NCBI GenBank assembly: GCA_022575985.1
Contig: JAKSXM010000137.1
Location: 11,674,001 to 11,738,000 of the forward strand
Origin: Anagrus nilaparvatae
Lineage: Eukaryota > Arthropoda > Insecta > Hymenoptera > Mymaridae
Direction of reading: 5' to 3'
Length of the DNA stretch: 64,000 nucleotides
Part shown: piece after piece, positions 25,625-37,426 of the stretch
Position numbering within the stretch: the stretch's first letter is position 1
Layout: the number at the start of each line of letters is the position of its first letter
Position numbers and translations under genes: made by a program
Notes under the pieces: generated by a model
Seen by the model: the letters and a program-made list of their open reading frames with translations, nothing else
Database searches by the model: none
What the model was told of the DNA's origin: nothing

Positions 25625-25954
25625 GTCCTGTCGCCAGCAATGCTATTTAATGCCATAAAATCCTAAAATAGCATAAAAGTTCCATGGAAAAAAATGGGTG
25701 GTATTTATGTTTTTTGACCCGCTAAACACGAATCCGAGGTCTATTTTGCCAAATTCGTGGTCAATTTTTTTTTATTAACAAATTATTGGCCAATTTTGCA
25801 ATAATTTCTTGATAACAAAAAATTGACCACGAAATTCGCAAAACGGACCTCGGATTCGTGTTCAGCGGGTCAAAAAACATAAATACCACCCATTTTTTTC
25901 CATGGAACTTTTATGCTATTTTATGGCATTAAATAACATTGCTGGCGACAGGAC
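25625..25954. mobile_element. 330-bp near-perfect palindromic MITE (TA-GTCCTGTCGCC)
   Basis: The ends GTCCTGTCGCCAGCAATG and CATTGCTGGCGACAGGAC are inverse and flanked by TA. Matching continues to the centre with few mismatches, for example AAAATGGGTGGTATTTATG near 25692 against its inverse near 25880. The centre is a short AT loop near 25790. High arm identity suggests a comparatively young insertion. It lies in fray intron 2. Confidence 0.88.
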
Positions 25955-27224
25955 TACTGTTAAAAATAATTCGTAAAAACATATAAAAAAAATAATTTTC
26001 TTATTAAAAATTAGTGAGTAGTCGTAAATTTACAAAAGAATTAAACATTTCCTTTTTTTTTCTTTTTGAGAATTCACAATTTTATTTTGCAAACCTAGTT
26101 CTAAATTTCCAAAAACTCCAAAAAACCACACAAAAAAAATTGAAAATTTTTAGCATTAAAAGTTAACAAATTCTTTTTGAAAGTAAATAGTATTGTTCAC
26201 ATTGAAACAGTAATTGAAAAAATTATTCTGCCAAAAAAAAAATGTAAATTAGAATACACTGGTATATTTTCAAATCTAAAAAGGCTTATTACCCCTTTTA
26301 ACCATTATGATTCCGAAGCCTTGTATCTGCAATCATGCCATGTATATAATATATGTTACAGTATTTACAGTTAAATTATGTATTTAGATACATCATTTTC
26401 CTTATGCACATGGATTCTTCGCCCCCCCCCCCCCCCATAGATAGTTTAATTTTTAAGTTAATACTTAAATAACTAGATTAGATAAGGCAAAAGAGCCTAA
26501 GCACTTTGAGTAGTTATTAATATTTCAGAAATTTTCATTAATAAAAAAATTAACTATTCCAGGGGGCCAAAGACCCCAAGTGCAACGACCAAACAGTTTC
26601 TATACTTTAGCTAATTAATTTAAATATAAAAAAAATTTACACTTTGACTGTAACATATACATGTACTATTAATTTTTATTTTTTCTTAATCACAAACTTT
26701 GAGAATATTTATCATAAAAATATTTTATTTAATTTATTTTACTATGATTATGAAAATTTTTGTAGATATACTAATAAAACAGATAAAACATCAAAATAAT
26801 TTTTTTTTTTTACCAAATAATTAAAATACACTTACCATATTGTTTTTTATTATTATATTTATGATTTATTTTTTTTTTTTATTTTTTTTTATTTTTATCT
26901 CGATTTTTATTATTTTTTATTTATAATACAATAAAAAATTTTATGCAGTGTTTAATGATACACTGGAAAAAAATCTGCTTACGAAAATTGAATAAATAAC
27001 GAACTGGATTTCATGTTTAATTTTTGGAATCACAAGAATAGTTTGAAATAATTTTCTGGAATAAGAATACTGATTATATATTGAATAAATATTTATGGAT
27101 GGAAACTACTAAGATTTTGAGATATTTTAATTGATTGAAAATTCTAAAGATTTAAAGCTTGCAAGAAAATACTCTGAATCTGTTGCAAAATTTTTGATTT
27201 GGAAAATTTTGGAAAACAGGGAGG

Positions 27225-27430
27225 TATTTGAAATATGCCCCAAATTCAGGGGTAGGGGTGAAAAAGTGACATTTTTAGAGGGTGGGGGGGGGGGGGTCAA
27301 ATGGACTAGAATATTTTTTGATTCAGGGGTTTTGATTAAATTGGATAAACGGACTTAGAAAAATTTTAATTTAGGCATTAGAATACTTTAGGTTTATGGA
27401 CTTAGGATAATTTAATTTAGGGATTCATTA
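27225..27430. repeat. Dispersed repeat (CTAAGTCC / AACATGTTC family), copy with G run
   Basis: AAATTCAGGGGTAGGGGTG, then a run of G, then GGTCAAATGGACTAG, then TTTAGGTTTATGGACTTAGG follow in the inverse order of the copies near 6085 and 52680. Confidence 0.5.
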
Positions 27431-27584
27431 TAATTTTTGTTCTTGGAGTTATAATAATGTGGGAGTATACGTTAAAACTGTTAGCAAATATAATGTTTAA
27501 CAAATAGCTATTTCCGGATAGTAGTAACGAAAATACGATTTCCTGGCCGCTAAAAATCGAAATTTTTTGCTACTGCCGCAGAAA

Positions 27585-27790
27585 ATAGTATATTTACGAC
27601 TCGAGTCCAGAAAAGTAAAGAATGGCCCAAATCGCACATAAATTAACTTCCGAGGCGAAGCCGAGGATGGTAAACTGCGATTTGGGGCGTTCTATATTTA
27701 TGGACAAGGGTCGTATAAAATTTTTCTGTGTCTTTGGAGAGAAGAAGAAAATTTTTTTTGCCCTAGATATGCAAAATTATGTTATGCCCT
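27585..27790. mobile_element. TTAA-palindrome family, partial copy
   Basis: It starts with AATAGTATATTTACGA and contains AAAGAATGGCCCAAATCGCA, GAGGCGAAGCCGAGGATGG and AACTGCGATTTGGGGC, closely matching the left half of the complete element at 29655. The right half is missing. Confidence 0.65.
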
Positions 27791-28197
27791 CTGCCCTAAA
27801 AATGAATATCCCAAATCGATAAATTTATGTGCGATGTATTTCCGAAATACTAACCCATATAAAAAATGATGTGTAATTATAATTATAAATTTTTATCAAT
27901 TTCGTTTGTTTTTTTTTATCACATAAATTTACTTAAAATTAAATTTCAAGCACATACTTACTATTATATTTACATAGTGTGTTTTAATTTAAAAATTCTA
28001 ATTATCAATTTTTATTTAAGAGAAATAAATATTAAAAAAAAAAAAATTTAATAATAAAAATTTAATCTATATTTTTATGATAAATACTAACAAAGTTTTT
28101 TTTTTAAATTAAATTTTTATTAAAACATCAAACATACACTAAGTATTTTTACTTCTTTAAATAAGTATCTAATTTTAATTTTATTTATTTAATATAG

Positions 28198-28468
28198 AAA
28201 AATATCATCAGATATTTTACCATCATGTTCACCTGGGTTTTTTCGTCAACGACCATCAACAGGATCATTGGATATACAAAATAAATTACAAAATACGTCA
28301 GAAACATCAAATGAAAAATTATTATCAGCATCAAATTCGTCAACAAGGACAAATTTTTTTACTAATTCAAAAACTACAATTAAACAATCAATTGCTGCTT
28401 TTATAAATGATAATAATTTACCAGGTGCCAATAAGTCGAATCGTCAAAATAATAAAGAAAAACAACAG
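28198..28468 (+). CDS. fray: fray distal 5' coding exon 3 (N-terminal extension)
   Basis: Bounded by AATATAG and a GTATTA donor, it stays open for 90 residues in the phase handed on from exon 2 and ends at a codon boundary, CAA CAG, which meets exon 4 in phase 0. The product is rich in Ser, Thr, Asn and Gln, with the phrase FFRQRPSTGSLDIQNKL that looks like a basic phosphorylation-type site (RQRPSTGS). No domain is recognised. A reading frame on the opposite strand at 28246-28431 is a shadow. Confidence 0.6.
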
Positions 28469-29116
28469 GTATTATAATATTATAACAATAAGCTTTAAAT
28501 AATTAAAAAATAAGTGATAAGCGATTATTAGTTTTTTTTTTAATGAGAATAGTTACGTCTGCAGTTTTATAGCTTTTGTATTGTTTTTTTGTTTTTTTTT
28601 TTTTTAAGTGACAACAACTTAAGTTAAGAGATTTCTATTGTGGTTTGTCACGTTGAAAAATTAAATGAAATTCATTCGTTTGTGTGGATAAATCGTAGAG
28701 TAGCTGTTAGAATTTGCCAAAAAAGAGTTATAATTTATTCTATTATAGCGGGGAATTTTGTGCTAAAAATTTCAAAAAATAGGATTATGAATTAATTTAA
28801 GCATGAAAAATATATAGCATAATTATGACTTTTCAAAAAAATAAATTAGGATCTCAATTTATTAGCGTCTACTAAAAAAAAAAAATAAAAAATAAAAAAA
28901 AAATTAAAATTTTTGCAATAAAATAATTAGTTTGAGTAATTTGCTGTTAAAAAATGCAAATTCAGTAACTATTAACTATATTTTGCACAAAAAGTGCCCA
29001 GTTTTTTTTATTATTAACAACTATTACAACTACTAACATAAAAAAAATTTCGAATTCTATTTGGTTAGTTTTGTAGTTTATAAATAGTATATTTTTAACC
29101 AAGGGAGCAAAAAAAA

Positions 29117-29195
29117 AGAATGGCCCAGATCGCACGTTAATTAGCATCCGAGGCGAAGCCGAGGATGGTAAACTGCGATCTGGGGTATTTTTTTT
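29117..29195. repeat. TTAA-palindrome family fragment
   Basis: GAATGGCCCAGATCGCACG and AAACTGCGATCTGGGG face each other around GAGGCGAAGCCGAGGATGG, as in the copies at 27617 and 29690. Boundaries beyond the core are unclear. Confidence 0.6.
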
Positions 29196-29654
29196 TTGTT
29201 CCCATGGACAAAACGAAATTGTTCTTTCTCAGTGGGGTGAAAACGCGTTTTTTTCGATCTCGTTGTGGGGCGAAAAAAGTGTTTTTGGCCCGCTAGGAAG
29301 AAAAAAATATTAGACACGTATTTTTTTATTTTTTATTTAAACAATTTTTAACCGGTGAAATATTAAGATTGTAATAAATTACGCGTGATGTCAATATCGG
29401 TTTCATGGACTGTGACGTCAAAGTTCCTGCCACGACCAGTATTTTTGTTACTTTAATTATTAATTATCCCGTCATTTTTAATTTTTATGAAAAATAAAAA
29501 AATACGTATCCAATATTTTTTTATAATATCAAAATATCCCAATAGCGTTGCACAACCCTATTGCAAATTTGCATCTATAATAGATTTTTTGAATTTTCCC
29601 GCTTTTTCAAATTTTTCAAATTTTCTATTTGCAAAGTTCAAAAAGATGAATTGT

Positions 29655-30017
29655 TTAATAGTATATTTACGTCCAGAAAAGTAAAGAATGGCCTAAATCG
29701 CACGTAAATTACCTTCCGAGACGAATCCGAGGATGGTAAACTGCGCGATTTGGAGCATTCTTTATTTATGGACAAGGGTCGTATAAAATTTTTCTGCGAC
29801 AGTAGCGAGAAAATTTGATTTCCTTGGCCGCGCTGCGCGTCTGGCAAAGACGTATTTTCTCGCCACAGTCGCAGAAAAATTTTGTACAATCCTCGGCAAT
29901 AAACAAAGAATGACCCAAATCGCAGTTTACCATCCTCGGCTTAGCCTCGGAAGGTAATTTAAGTGCGATTTGGGCCATTCTTTATTTTTCTGGCCTAGGA
30001 CCGTAATATACTATTAA
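29655..30017. mobile_element. Complete 363-bp palindromic element with TTAA at both ends
   Basis: It begins TTAATAGTATATTTACG and ends CGTAATATACTATTAA. Each arm itself contains a smaller hairpin (AAATCGCACGTAAATTACC / GGTAAACTGCG, and its mirror at 29910-29980), and the centre is a GC-rich block (GGCCGCGCTGCGCGTCTGGC) that stands out in AT-rich sequence. A TTAA boundary is the signature of piggyBac-type insertions, so this may be a piggyBac-mobilised MITE; no transposase is present. Right-half relative at about 54960-55137 also ends in ACTATTAA. Confidence 0.75.
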
Positions 30018-30258
30018 TTGTTCATTAATTATTTAAATAAAAATTGCTCTAAATCATGCATAGTTATTATATGATATTAGACCTGAAACCGGTGTCTATT
30101 TTACCCAAAAGCTGATTAGTATTTTGCTTATCATTTTCTTTTGTTCTACAGGCGCTTATATTCTGAATAAAAATGTTGGTTACAAGGGACATAAAACTTA
30201 AGCCCGCATAATATTTGTTAAAATTCTATTTAATAATATTAAAATGCTATTAATACTA

Positions 30259-30661
30259 CACTGTAAAAAGTAACTTTCTTAGATTTACAAAAAAAAAATA
30301 GAATTTTTTCAAAAAATTAGTGAATTTTCAAAAAAATTTGTGAATATTCGATAAAAATCGTAAATTTACTAAATTTAGTATATTCTCAAAAAAATCGAGA
30401 ATCCTCGATTTTCTTTAGTGATTTTACGAAAAAAGTTGCAAATTCACAACTACTTTTCGGAAATTTACAACAATTTTTTGTAAATTTTCGAAAAAAAATT
30501 GTAAATTATTAATTTTTCTTGCGAATTCACAAAAAAAAATCAAGAATAGTCGAATTTTTCGTTAATATACTAAATTATTTACAAATTTTTTTAAAAATTT
30601 ACTAATTTTTCGAAAATGTTCTAATTTTTTCGTTAATATAAGAAAGTTACTTTTTACAGTG
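30259..30661. mobile_element. CACTGTAAAAAG MITE, copy 2 (403 bp)
   Basis: The ends CACTGTAAAAAGTAACTTTC and GAAAGTTACTTTTTACAGTG are perfect inverses, each next to TA. The interior is a series of mirror words (AAATTTAGTATATT, TTGTAAATTTTCGAAAA). It lies in fray intron 3. Confidence 0.9.
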
Positions 30662-31142
30662 TATGTATTAAATCTCCTGGTTGAATTATTTTGGCCATTT
30701 ACGTTTTCATAAACAGTTTATAATTTACGGTATGTCGTAACAAGAGTGTTTGCTAGTTTATAATATTAAACATAATCGTATGACTCAAGACTTAATCATA
30801 TCTTAATAAAACCAAAAATTTCTTTTTATTAGATAAAAATATAAGAATAAATTTGCAAACAGAAACTTTTGTATAAAACATAGGTATAAATGTATATAAT
30901 TAAAAAGATAAAATAACATTTTTAAAACATTCGTACGGATGTCCGGTCAAAAGAAAAACGCTCACGGGATTGGTCTAAATTTGGCAATTCATCATTTGCA
31001 AATAATTTTTATTATTATTTTTTTTTTAATAAAAGCTTGCTTCTATAAATAAAATTACATAGATATGTTAATTAAGTTCATTATATAAATATACGTAATA
31101 CTATATGCAGTATATTACAGTTACATTTAAATTATATTTTAG

Positions 31143-34100
31143 AAAGTGCGTGAACAACAAAAACAAGAGCAGAAGCCAAATTTTCGCACAAAAATAATTG
31201 AACGTAGTTCAAGTTCAACATCTTCACCACGTAGTTTTAAAATAATAGAAAAAAACTTTTTTAAAAATAAAAATTCAACAAAATCATCTTCATCGACATC
31301 ATCCTCGTCATCGTCGTCTACATCTCGTCTTATTGGCGTTGTTAGCCGGCGTTCGCGCTTTTACGGTACGACACTGGCTAGCAAAATGGCGTCAACGAAC
31401 ACAACGGCGCCCGTTCAAGGCTGGCCAAACACTAAAGACGATTACGAACTTAAAGAAGTAATTGGTTAGTAATAATTATATTTTTATCTATTATAAATTA
31501 CTGTTTAATTGAATAACAAATATTATTTTAATTTTATTGTTTTTAATCATTTTTTAACAACTGTAGTACCGGCCGGAAAATTCCATCACTTAGGGGTGAT
31601 TCTTGTGCTTATTGTCCTTGTCATTAACATGCGAATTTCTAAAACTTCTATCTTTATTCAATCATTCAGTATTTTGTTGTTAATTAAATCTAAAAATTAA
31701 ATGAGGTTAATTAACAATTATTTCAGAGTAATGTTATATTCAATGTTATTTAATGAAATTAAAAGAAAAGAATTATAAATAATACAAATATTGCGAAAAT
31801 TAATACTTAAGTTTTATTGTTTATCTGATGGTGACAAGTGTATTACAACAAAAATGCTTAGCTTGTTAAACTTTTGACCTAAAATTAAATTTTTTTTTTT
31901 GCAATATATTATAGTTAGTTTTATTTTGCAGCTAATTTTTTAAATTAATATTTTACTTTTGTGAAGAAAATTCAATTAAAATTTAGTAATTTCATGATTT
32001 TTTTTTTTTTAGAATAAAAATAACATTTAGACTTTCTAGACTAAAATTATCATTTCAGGTGTTGGAGCTACTGCAGTGGTACATGCTGCCTTTTGTATTC
32101 CACGTCAAGAAAAATGTGCTATAAAAAGAATAAATTTGGAAAAATGGAATACAAGTATGGACGAATTACTGGTAAGTTACTATTAAATTATTAACAATTG
32201 AAAAGAAAAATTTAAATAAAAAATTTCATAAAAAAATTTGCAGAAAGAAATACAAGCAATGTCCTCTTGCAACCACGAAAATGTTGTCACTTATTACACA
32301 TCATTTGTTGTAAGGGAAGAATTATGGTTAGTTCTAAGATTACTTGAAGGTGGTTCTCTTTTAGATATTATAAAACATAAGACTAGAACAACAAATTGTA
32401 AACATGGAGTTTTTGATGAGTCAACAATAGCAACTGTACTTCGAGAGGTACTCAAAGGTCTGGAATATTTTCATAGTAATGGACAAATTCATAGGGATAT
32501 AAAGGCTGGAAATATTTTACTAGGAGAAGATGGAACTGTTCAAATAGCAGACTTTGGTGTTAGTGCTTGGTTGGCCACAGGAAGAGATTTAAGCAGACAA
32601 AAAGTTAGACACACATTTGTTGGAACACCTTGTTGGATGGCACCCGAGGTCATGGAGCAGGTGAGAGAGGAAAGTTACATTTCATTTTCTTAGCCTGCGC
32701 GTTGTAATTATTTGTTGTTAATAATGTATTTGTACTGTTATTACCTGTGTTGATATTAAAAGTAAAGTTTTATTTATTTTCATTTTTTTTAGCATGATTA
32801 TGTTAAATTTGGTGGATGATAAAATGCTTTTAGTAAATTAATATTTTAGTCATTTTTTTAACAAATCATCGTTATAGAGAAAAAAAAGGTTTATCTATTT
32901 ACATTGGATGAAAATTAAAACATACTGTTCTTGTCCAAGGTCAAGAGATATACCTTTTTTGCACTACAACGACGAAGTATTTTTTAAAATGTATTTTAAT
33001 GTGGCAAGAAATATAATGTACAATTTCTTTATTTTATTTTTTTTTAATCTATGAAATATTTTTTTAAAATGTCTTTTGTTTACAGGATCATGGTTATGAC
33101 TTTAAAGCAGATATTTGGTCTCTTGGTATAACAGCTATTGAAATGGCAAGTGGTACAGCTCCATATCATAAATTTCCGCCAATGAAAGTTTTAATGTTAA
33201 CCTTACAAAATGATCCACCTACATTAGATACTGCTGCAGATGAAAAAGATCAGTATAAGGCTTATGGTAAAACTTTTAGAAAAATGATTGTTGATTGTTT
33301 ACAAAAAGATCCCACGAAAAGGTAAACAACTTTATAATTGTATGATAATGATTTTAAAAAATAATTTTTTATATTTTGGCTTTTAATATAGACCAACGGC
33401 GACAGAGTTATTAAAAAACCCATTTTTTAAAAAAGCAAAGGACAAAAAATATTTACAACAAACTTTAATTGCTATAGGGCCTAGTTTAGAAACAAGAGTA
33501 CAAAAAGTATTGCCTTTATTTTCTGTTAAAACTGAAACATTAAAAAATTATTGAAATAAATATAAAGTTAACAATTTAAAATTTAAGGCATCCAAACGAC
33601 AACCTGGAACTTCTGGTAGATTACATCGAACTATTACTGGAGAATGGATATGGTCTTCAGAAGAAGAGAGTGGTGGATCAAGTGGTGACGAAGGTAAAGA
33701 AGCTTTACCAATAAATACTATTGAAAAAGTTAGTAGTGACGAAGATGTTGCAGATCAAGATGAATGCAATTCGGCTGAAAATGATAAAAAAGTTCCTATC
33801 TTTTTAGTACTCAGACTGAGGTAACAATTTAAACCAATAAAATTATTTTATCAACTTAAACGAACGCATATTTTAAAACTTGGGATAAAAATTGTTTACA
33901 TTTAAATTAAGAGATTCTAATTTTTGCCAGTTGTGTCCAAGATAGATTGAGGGTTTATTGGGTTTAATTCAAAACATTTTTTCCTGAAAACGCAAGGTAA
34001 AATAAGTCAAGTAATAAATATTGGTGGAAAACTTTATAGTTACAAAAAAAAAAAATATTTTATATTGATTTCGTTGCTTACTAAATTCATCTAAGTCATG

Positions 34101-34546
34101 ATTGTTGTGAATCTCTTCTATAAGAAATTAGATTTATTTGAAAATACTAGATAATACGTTCTTTTACAATAGGAGTTTATATAATAATTATTAAGAAAAT
34201 TTCATTATTTTAGGAATCAAAAACGTGAGTTAAATGATATTAGGTTTGAATTCGCAGTTGGTACAGATTCTGCAGAAGGTATTGCAGCGGAATTAGTTAG
34301 TGCTGGTCTTGTGGATGGAAAAGATATAGTCGTAATTGCAGCAAATCTGCAAAAACTCATTGATAGTTCAGGACAAATTCGTACAGTTACATTTCCATTG
34401 GTAAGCTTTACTAAAAAAAAATTTTATTTTTATCAGACAAAAAACTGATATTCTTCTCTTTAAAATAGAATTCAAAGTCTGCTGTAAATGAAGTACCCGA
34501 TGACAAAGCATTAATAGGATTTGCTCAAATATCAATAATGGATTAG
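31143..34546 (+). CDS. fray: Fray / OSR1-SPAK serine-threonine kinase, conserved core
   Basis: Eight exons: 31143-31464, 32059-32171, 32244-32660, 33086-33321, 33392-33506, 33588-33820, 34214-34400, 34469-34546. From the internal Met at 31386 ([20 protein letters not shown]) the protein has 485 residues, close to animal OSR1. In that numbering: glycine loop GVGATAVVH (27-35), Lys49 (CAIK), HRDIKAGN with Asp149, DFG Asp167, and the T-loop [11 protein letters not shown] with Thr188, the residue WNK kinases phosphorylate. The C-terminal CCT domain (about 388-485, [17 protein letters not shown]) binds RFxV/I partners. The kinase acts downstream of WNK on NKCC/KCC cation-chloride cotransporters; Drosophila fray is needed in glia. 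Exon 31143 opens 81 codons before Met31386, serine-rich and in frame, so it also splices to the upstream exons, giving a 754-residue long form. An alternative promoter just upstream of 31143 cannot be excluded. The stop at 32693 seen without splicing is intronic. Confidence 0.95.
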
Positions 34547-34869
34547 TAATCTATTTAGATTTATATAGAAAAGAAAAGAAAAAAAAAAAGAAAAATTTCT
34601 TTTTTTCTTTTGGCACAATTAATTTAACTAAGTGCTAGAATATATATTTTGTATAATTTAATCTTTGTAATTAGACAGTGCAATTTTTTTTAAAACAATT
34701 TTACAATACTCAAAAATCAATATCTGTTTTTATATTATATATATTATAATCAAGAAAAAAAAATCTCAATTTCTGCATCCCCTATCTTTATAGTACTAAG
34801 AAAATTGTACAATAATATAATATATTTAAAATTTTGCGATTTTAAATTAATAATATTTTTTTAGTAGAC

Positions 34870-34875
34870 AATAAA
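34870..34875 (+). terminator. Poly(A) signal candidate for fray
   Basis: AATAAA lies about 325 bases after the fray stop, followed by T-rich sequence. Confidence 0.4.
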
Positions 34876-35633
34876 ATTTTTGTAAATATTAGTATATAAC
34901 TTAGTGCTTTTATTAAATGAGGTTAATTAAAAAAAAAAAAAAAACTAAAGCACTAAAACAATATGAATATTTAACTTAAAAAAAGTTTTTTATGTATATA
35001 TATAATATATTGAGCCAATCGCAATTTTAGACAACTCTAATTATATTTTTCATCTTATACGTTAGTTAATAATATTTAAGACAAAAAAGTACGATTAAAA
35101 AAAACAGTTTGTACTTAATTTGATGTAAAAGAAAAGCAGAAATATTTTCATATAGAATTTTAAGTAGTTAAAAAATGCTACTTTTGTAACGTTGACTTTT
35201 GTAAATCATTTGATTTTTAAATATATTTAGATAATTATTATAAAAGGCATAGTTATTGTAGATCAAGATGAATTTTACATTATTATTTCGATGTAAGCAC
35301 AATATATCGAGAACTTAAAAAGAAATAAGTTAAAAGTAATTTTAAGTTTAATTATGTAAACATTAATAATAGCCGTGCCTTATTCGGTATTAACAAATTT
35401 TATTTATGTATATTTTGATCATTCATAAAATTATAGCTTTGCAAAATTGCAAAAACAGTGCAAAATCATGTAAATCATTAATTTGTGAAATTATAAAAAA
35501 AATTATTTAAAAATTACTGTTGCTCTTTATTTTAAATGCCGTTTTTTTATCCTTTGCTCCAAGCATGTTTGAATTGGTTTGAAAATCTGATCTACACTAA
35601 GCGAATGAATGAAATCAGCTGATTGTATTCAAA

Positions 35634-35653
35634 AGAGAGAGAGAGAGAGAGAG
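35634..35653. repeat. GA microsatellite
   Basis: About ten AG/GA dinucleotides, 135 bases before the B3GALT6 start codon. A GA run this close to a promoter can be a GAGA-factor type site in insects, but only position supports that. Confidence 0.7.
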
Positions 35654-35787
35654 ATCAGCTCTTTTTTTTATAAAATGTTTTTTAAAGTTATTCTTTTAGT
35701 TTTTAAATTCAAATATAATTATGATTGTAATACTAAATTTGTTTAAAACTATTTTATCAAATAAAAGTTTTTGTCACGTTATTAAAT

Positions 35788-36833
35788 ATGAAAATACTAG
35801 GTGAAAAAATAAATTTTAAAATGCCAAAATTTAAATCAAAAACTCTATTTATTGTAATAGGTACAATATTTATTTTTATTTTTATAAAAAATTCTGTCAA
35901 AAAAAATAATTGTTTAAATCAAAATGAATCATTATTAACGAAAAAAGATAAATTTCGTTTAATAGTATTGATTTTAAGTAGTCCAGATAATTTAAATTTA
36001 AGAAATATTATTCGACAAACTTGGTTATCAAATAAAAATAGACAAATTAAATATTTTTTTGCTATTGGTACTTTAGGTTTGAAGCCTGAAAATAGAGTAA
36101 TTATTGATTTAGAAAATAAAAAACATAATGATGTATTATTTTTAACTGATCTTAAAGATACTTATAGTACATTGACAAAAAAATTAATGCGATCATTAGT
36201 TTACATACATAAGTATTATGATTTTGATTATTTGTTAAAATGTGACGATGACAGTTATGTAGTTATTGAGAAGATCTTAAAAGATCTTGTTCGTTGGGAA
36301 AACAAAGGAACTAAGCAAGAACTTTACTGGGGATTCTTTAATGGAAAAGCAACAGTAAAAAAAAGTGGACCATGGGTGGAGAAGGATTGGTTTTTGTGTG
36401 ATTATTATTTACCTTATGCTCTAGGAGGTGGATACATTTTATCTTATAACCTTGTGAAATTTATTGCCATCAATTCGGATCTTTTAAAGTATTACAATAA
36501 ATTACAAAAGTATATCTAACTTTACTTAATTATTATATTTATTTTAGATTATACATGTCTGAAGATATTTCGGTGGGTTTATGGTTAGCTCCATTAGCAA
36601 ATATCAATCGAAAACATGATGTTCGTTTTAATACAGAATATAGATCTCGTGGTTGTTCAAATCGCTACCTGATAAATCACAAACAGAATATGGACAATAT
36701 GTTGAAAATGCATAAACTTTATTTAAATAATGGTAAATTATGTGAAAAGGAAGAAAGTAGGTACTTGAGTTATGAATACAATTGGACTGTGTTACCAAGT
36801 AAATGCTGTGAACGTAAGCCTGGAATTCCTTAG
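35788..36833 (+). CDS. B3GALT6: Beta-1,3-galactosyltransferase 6 (GAG linker galactosyltransferase II)
   Basis: Two exons, 35788-36509 and 36548-36833, joined over a 38-bp intron with phase 2, give 335 residues (human enzyme about 329). It is a Golgi type II membrane protein: a short cytoplasmic lysine-rich start, a hydrophobic anchor at about residues 19-33, then the GT31 domain. Visible motifs are RNIIRQTWL (72-80), the metal-binding CDDDSY with Asp153-155, YALGGGYILS, EDISVGLWLAP and the family's Cys-rich ending YRSRGCSNRYLINHKQ...SKCCERKPGIP. It should add the second galactose to the xylose-galactose stub of the proteoglycan linker tetrasaccharide. A second Met at residue 12 is an alternative start that keeps the anchor. 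The very short intron is unusual but both splice sites and the restored KLYMSEDIS reading frame support it. Convergent with the ING gene. Confidence 0.93.
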
Positions 36834-36841
36834 AATGTACT

Positions 36842-36847
36842 AATAAA
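36842..36847 (+). terminator. Poly(A) signal candidate for B3GALT6
   Basis: AATAAA only eight bases beyond the stop; another AATAAA at 37130-37135 would give a 300-base 3' UTR and is equally possible. Confidence 0.35.
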
Positions 36848-37410
36848 AAACCAATAGTCAATTGTTTTTTTTAATTACTATAATTTAATATAATATATTA
36901 ATAATTACATTGTAAAAAGAATTATAACAATTCAAGAATTTAATATCTTACAAAAGTATGAATTCAATAATGTAATTGGTATCATTATCGAATTACTTTG
37001 TATATAAACGTATAAATTAACTTTACATAATAGGCATATATATAAAATATAAAAAACATTTAAAATAACGACAAATTTTGTCATATATATTTAAACTATT
37101 AGACTTGGCTTGTGATATTGTGAATGGCAAATAAAATATATATGTAATAAATAACAAAAAAAAGAGAAAAAATTTCGCAAATTTGTGTTACTTATGATTT
37201 TTTTTTAGCAAACACCAAATGTATAAATAAAAACTAGCCAACGTCACAATATCATATTATCTTAATCCAGTGTCTAATCAAGTAATTAAATTTACCTAAA
37301 TACTTTCGTTTGTTCAATAGAACAAAAAGAATATCAATTGTCTCTCATTTTAGAAGGATTATATAAATCCTAGTAAAAATAAAAGAATAATAATAAAAAA
37401 TATTGCTAAA

Positions 37411-37416
37411 TTTATT
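37411..37416 (-). terminator. Poly(A) signal candidate for ING gene
   Basis: AATAAA on the minus strand, ten bases beyond the ING stop. It faces the B3GALT6 3' end, so the two convergent genes have closely spaced or overlapping 3' ends. Confidence 0.45.
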
Positions 37417-37426
37417 CAGAAGCTAT

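Larger units (their letters stand above)
23513..28197 (+). other. fray intron 2 (4.7 kb)
   Basis: No exon seen. It contains a partial CTAAGTCC/AACATGTTC-family copy with a long C run (about 24745-24815), the 330-bp palindrome at 25625, a second C run near 26425, another copy of the family at 27225-27430 with a G run, and a TTAA-palindrome relative at 27585-27790. Confidence 0.5.
34547..35787. other. fray 3' UTR and intergenic spacer
   Basis: No gene seen. AT-rich with an A run near 34930, a GA microsatellite (35634-35653) and probable B3GALT6 promoter/5' UTR in the last 150 bases. Confidence 0.6.

Noticed and set aside
32661..32693. Kinase frame ending early after VMEQVREES
   Set aside because: Read-through into the intron; exon 33086 resumes with [11 protein letters not shown] in phase.
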